From Lindgomyces ingoldianus (Eukaryota > Ascomycota > Dothideomycetes > Pleosporales > Lindgomycetaceae): a DNA stretch of 64,000 nt. Location: the NCBI RefSeq assembly GCF_010093535.1, contig NW_022985175.1, forward strand, positions 558,001 through 622,000, read 5' to 3'. Positions within the stretch are counted from its first letter, which is position 1. The number at the start of each line of letters is the position of its first letter. Below the pieces are notes generated by a model that did no database searches, was not told where the DNA came from, and saw only the letters and a program-made list of their open reading frames with translations. The position numbers and the translations under genes were made by a program. Below are positions 60,240-64,000 of this stretch, in pieces.

Positions 60240-61876
60240 ATGGCCTCTTTGCTCAAGACCGTGAGCCGTTCTCGGCTAGCCTTTTCTCGATCAATTGCTG
60301 GACCTGCTACGAGGATATCTCCAATTGCCCTTCACAGAAAGTATGCATCTGCTGCCGCGAGCGCTGTTGCCCCAGAGACGAGCGAGCAGGTATTCTTTCC
60401 AGATGAACCCACAGGACCAATTGTGAAGACTTCCATTCCGGGGCCGCAGAGTATGAAGGCGATTGAGAAGTTGAGCAAGGTGTTCGATACGAGGAGCTTA
60501 AACATGATGACGAATTATGGAAGCAGTTATGGGAATTAGTATGTTAACCTCCGCTAATAGATTAGAACTTAACTAATATGTCGTAGCATCGCTGACCTTG
60601 ATGGAAACGTCCTGCTCGATGTGTATGCTCTCTCCCTGTACTGTTATTCTGTTATAACTGATCGTATAGCTATGCTCAAATCGCTTCTATTCCTGTCGGT
60701 TACAACAACCCCACGCTCCTCCATGCTGCCACTTCCCCTGAAATGGCCTCCGCCCTGATCAACCGACCTGCCCTCGGGAACTTCCCTCAGCACGACTGGG
60801 CCGACATCCTTGAAACCGGTATTCTGAGAGTCGCACCCAAAGGCCTCGATCAAGTATTCACTGGCCAATCAGGCTCCGATGCTAATGAACTAGCCTACAA
60901 AGCAGCTTTCATGTGGAAACGACAGCATCAGCGCGGAGGCGCACATATCGGCTTCTCCGACCATGAGATCAGCTCTGCTATGACGAACCAGTCCCCCGGT
61001 GCACCACAGCTCTCCATCCTGTCATTCAAGTCTGCGTTCCACGGCCGTTTATTTGGCAGCTTGTCAACTACACGCTCAAAGGCCATCCACAAACTTGACA
61101 TCCCCGCCTTCGACTGGCCGCAAGCTCCCTTCCCCTCTTGCAAGTATCCGCTTGACCAATACGCCGCCGAAAACGCCGCCGAGGAACAGCGCTGTCTCGA
61201 TGAAGTCGAGCGTCTCATCAAAGAATTCCACAATCCCCCAGCCGCTGTCGTCATCGAACCCATCCAATCCGAAGGCGGTGACAACCACGCCTCGCCGAAC
61301 TTCTTCCGTGGACTCAGGGAGTTGACCAAGAAGCATGACATCCTGTTTATTGTGGACGAAGTACAGACGGGTGTAGGAGCTACCGGCAAGTTCTGGGCCC
61401 ATGAGCATTGGGGACTGAGCTCTCCGCCAGACATGGTGACGTTCAGCAAAAAAGCACAAACGGCAGGATACTACTTCGGCAACCCCGAACTCCGGCCCAA
61501 CAAACCCTACCGACAATTCAACACATGGATGGGCGACCCCGCTCGTGCGATCCTGTTTCGTGCCATTATCCAGGAAATCGAGCGTCTGAATCTCGTCGAA
61601 AATACAGCTACTACGGGCGAGTACTTGTACGCGGGCCTCGAGCGTCTGGCTCAACAGTATCCGACCGAGATTAAGAACTTGAGGGGTAAGGGGCAGGGTA
61701 CGTTCCTGGCGTGGGACAGCCCGCGACGAGACGAGGTGCTTAAGAAGGCGAAGACAGTCGGCCTGAATATTGGTGGTAGTGGAGAGTCGGCTGTGAGGCT
61801 AAGGCCTATGCTAATCTTCCAGCGTCATCATGCAGATCTACTGCTAGAGGGCCTGGAGAAGATATTCAAGTCCTAG
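60240..61876 (+). CDS. gatA: 4-aminobutyrate aminotransferase (GABA transaminase), mitochondrial
   Basis: PLP enzyme that transfers the amino group of GABA to 2-oxoglutarate, giving succinate semialdehyde, so it opens the GABA shunt. Exons 60240-60538, 60587-60622 (only 36 nt) and 60670-61876 give 513 residues. The first 40 residues are Arg/Ser/Ala-rich and amphipathic (LLKTVSRSRLAFSRSIAG), a likely mitochondrial presequence. Family motifs: IPGPQSMKAIEKLSKVFDTR, NYIADLDGNVLLDVYAQIAS, GNFPQHDWAD, FTGQSGSDANELAYKAAFMW, FHGRLFGSLSTTRSKAIHK, VVIEPIQSEGGDNHASPNFF, FIVDEVQTGVGATGKFWAHE, and the PLP-lysine motif TFSKKAQTAGYYF (lysines 372-373, one forming the Schiff base). RQFNTWMGDPARA and a final LRPMLIFQRHHADLLLEGL complete the fold. 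Length and motifs match the fungal gatA/UGA1 type. Confidence 0.95.
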
Positions 61877-62873
61877 ACTCGCTCATACGGAGAAACCGTC
61901 GGTTGCATGTAATGCGTATCAGTGAGTGGAAAGGGGGGAATTTTGCTTGCACTAGAGTGTACTTATCGCAGGGCACGGACTCAAACTGGTAGAACCGAGT
62001 GGACAGCTCAATATGGCGTATGCGTATGGGTAGATCGTTCTACAAAAGCGATCAGTTCGGATTTTGATCGATACACAACTTTAATGCTATCGTTGCAGCA
62101 AGCGAACTTCAGACAGTCTTTTGTTTTATTCCTTTTTTTGCTTTTTTTTCTCGCTTCAGGGAGGCTCGGTGCCTGTGACGGAGGAATCGCCCTTTTCTTA
62201 TCATAAGCACGATTCAAAGAACATCGTATTACAATACATGATCATGTAATGAAATGGGGTTAAATGGTATCAATTTCACTTCCTCTAATTGATCGAAAAA
62301 AATGCTTGATTCCATATTGTTGAGACCGTTCAGCTTGCTCCAGTTCCTGTTAGCCCTTGACTTCCCTTTCCTAATCAGTGTGTGAACTATATAATGTTAC
62401 ATTGAATCCCCACCAGCAGTAATTCGTCAATCACAAACCCCTCTATACCTATCCACGTGAGTTGCATCATGTACACTCTGAAAGAGGTCTATTGGGTTCG
62501 GTCCAACTACGAACCCATTCTGGGACTCCAACGTCGTTAGAAGGTTTGACAGCACAGTCGGATCCAGTGCAGATGTCAGTGTAGATAATTAACAGGCCTC
62601 AGATAGCCAAATCTGATGGGCAGTATTTCAATTAGCTAGGAGAGATCCAGTAGCAGGTGCCAGATGTTACAGTCAATAAATATAATACAGAGCTTCAGAT
62701 TAACATTAATAGTATCACAGACCTCGAAAAAACTAAGTAGCGGTCCAATTATATTCCAATAAATTTTATGTAACTCTATGAGGCCCCCTTTAAATCTAGG
62801 CTAAGAGCAGTAAATAGAGCTATTTTAGCTCTAGCTAGCTTGTCCAGTGACAGAACCTTTGAGAGTGATTACT
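61877..62873. other. Stretch between gatA and the short hAT element
   Basis: No gene. The first part is 3' UTR. From about 62.57 kb the sequence is more AT-rich and looks like degraded repeat DNA, though I cannot identify a family. Confidence 0.45.
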
Positions 62874-62881
62874 GTGTAGAC
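62874..62881. repeat. Left 8-bp target-site duplication of the short hAT element (gtgtagac)
   Basis: gtgtagac precedes the TIR and is repeated exactly at 63723-63730. Confidence 0.93.
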
Positions 62882-63722
62882 CAGGGCTTCCAACGGTCCG
62901 TACAAAGTGAACCGTAACGGTCACGTATTCAGTACGAACGTACCGAGTTCGTGAGCCGTACCGTACGTTTAATGATGCCCTAGGTACAGTACGTAGTGCG
63001 TATTGAAATACCCTTTGAGGAAGTTTGTATGGCGATCAGTAGGCCTACAGGGAGCGTCTAGGAGTTTTCTAGGGCTCTAATTAGCTAAATTTTTTGCGAG
63101 GACGTTGCAAGGCAATTGCACGCTGTTAAAGGTGTAGGCTTATGGCACAGATTTAGCGCTCCTAGGGGAGCCGTGCAAGGTATTCTGCCTCTAGCTCTGC
63201 TGTTGGTGTTATAAGTAAGGCTCTTAAGGCGCTGTAAAGGCGGTGGATAGCTATAACTATATTGTTTAGCACCTAAGGTTCACTTTGCCTTTAATTTCCT
63301 TACTATCCTAGCTATTAGTTGCTGCGTGAAGTGGTTTAGCGCGGCTAGTTATACAGTAACTAATAATTAAAGCTATTTAACTCTAGAAGAACTAGCCACA
63401 GCATAAGGTAGTAAGTAGTAAGCTTTTAGACCTCTTTGCTCTTGTTACTATAGAGAACTGGTTATCTTATAACTAGCTAATTAGGCTTAATGCTATTAGA
63501 CCTAATGCTGCGTCTCTAGAGACCTATAACCTTAGCTGTTTTAACTAGAGTACAGCGTACTTTAATTAAGTTGTACTACTCGTAATGATCACGTGAGCCG
63601 TACCAGTTACGATACGTACACTTGCCTCTCTTCTTTCTTGTCGTACGAAAGTACACAAATCTCACCCGTACAGGCCTTAAAATCTCCCAATCATACAGTA
63701 CGACACCTCGTTGGAAGCGCTG
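62882..63722. mobile_element. Short non-autonomous hAT element (841 bp), deletion derivative of the long copy
   Basis: Left end cagggcttccaac; right end gttggaagcgctg, one mismatch from a perfect inverted repeat. It has perfect 8-bp flanking duplications. About 200 bp at each end align with the ends of the hAT at 32972-40075, including the gtac-rich subterminal motifs. Internally it lacks most of the long copy: one junction near 63095-63110 and another near 63270-63285 mark two deletions. It cannot encode a transposase and would depend on one supplied in trans. It keeps G and C where the long copy has A and T (for example ttaaggcgctgtaaaggcgg versus ttaaagcgctataaaagtag). Confidence 0.93.
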
Positions 63723-63730
63723 GTGTAGAC
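63723..63730. repeat. Right 8-bp target-site duplication of the short hAT element (gtgtagac)
   Basis: Exact repeat of 62874-62881 directly outside the right TIR. The remaining 270 bp to the window end show no gene. Confidence 0.93.
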
Positions 63731-64000
63731 CTCATTCTGGCGTATGGAAGCCGGCCGAACCCGGCTGTGTGGATAGCGTGGCAAGTTGTGTGCGTTATAT
63801 GCAGATACTTCCAAGGACCCTAATAGAATATTGGTGTCTGATTAGAAAGACTCGTGTTATATCCGCCTGCTTATCCGGCCTACAACAGCCGATTTCATAT
63901 AGAATAATTCATCCATTCAAAAGAAACAGACAGAAAGATACTCATTCCTTCGATCTGCGGAATTAAACTAGAATAGGCATACGCTCCGCAGCAAACAATA

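Overview
The window is nuclear DNA of a filamentous ascomycete (Pezizomycotina). Spliceosomal introns are about 45-60 nt with GTAWGN donors and CTRAY branch sites. There is a VeA velvet regulator. A Byr4-type septation GAP, a DUF3435 tyrosine recombinase and DNA hollowed out by C-to-T and G-to-A transitions (repeat-induced point mutation, RIP) point the same way. I cannot fix the class or species. A run of 10 Ns shows it is a draft assembly.

Left arm (1-27.6 kb) is gene-bearing, ordinary GC sequence. It holds a partial O-acetylhomoserine sulfhydrylase (cysD type, minus, cut by the window start), the velvet regulator veA (minus, with an intron-containing leader), and a 5.5 kb gap without recognisable genes. 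Next come a 1513-residue ion-channel-like protein with a beta-propeller-like N-terminus and a C-terminal MYND finger (minus), a WD40 protein (minus), a Byr4/Bfa1-like GAP (minus), an XRCC4-like NHEJ protein (plus) and a 780-residue disordered nuclear-type protein (plus).

Middle (27.6-48 kb) is an accessory, transposon-rich island. An F-box-like gene, decayed by TAG stops, is split by a hAT transposon (TIR cagggcttccaac, 8-bp target duplication tgcatgac). The hAT is itself split by an LTR retrotransposon (280-bp LTRs, 5-bp target duplication gctac). Both transposons are heavily AT-biased. The inner element contains an assembly gap flanked by an identical 95-bp repeat. To the right lie a frameshifted nuclease-like gene with a perfect 18-bp hairpin at the frameshift, a RIP-degraded Ty3/gypsy gag remnant, an apparently intact sirtuin, and an apparently intact 712-residue DUF3435 tyrosine recombinase. 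That family includes the captains of Starship giant transposons. The recombinase is transcribed leftward, toward the sirtuin and the decayed genes, which fits but does not prove a Starship-like cargo arrangement.

Right arm (48-64 kb) returns to normal sequence: a 3.7 kb gene-poor stretch, a small SANT/Myb-like AT-hook protein (minus), another 3.5 kb gene-poor stretch, the H3K36 methyltransferase Set2 (plus) and a mitochondrial GABA transaminase (plus). Near the right end a short 841-bp deleted relative of the hAT element sits between perfect 8-bp target duplications (gtgtagac). Comparison with the long copy shows differences that are almost all transitions, direct evidence for RIP.

All multi-exon models were joined by hand from reading frame and splice signals. 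In each case the summed exon length is a multiple of three and the joined protein matches the family, but no transcript data were available.
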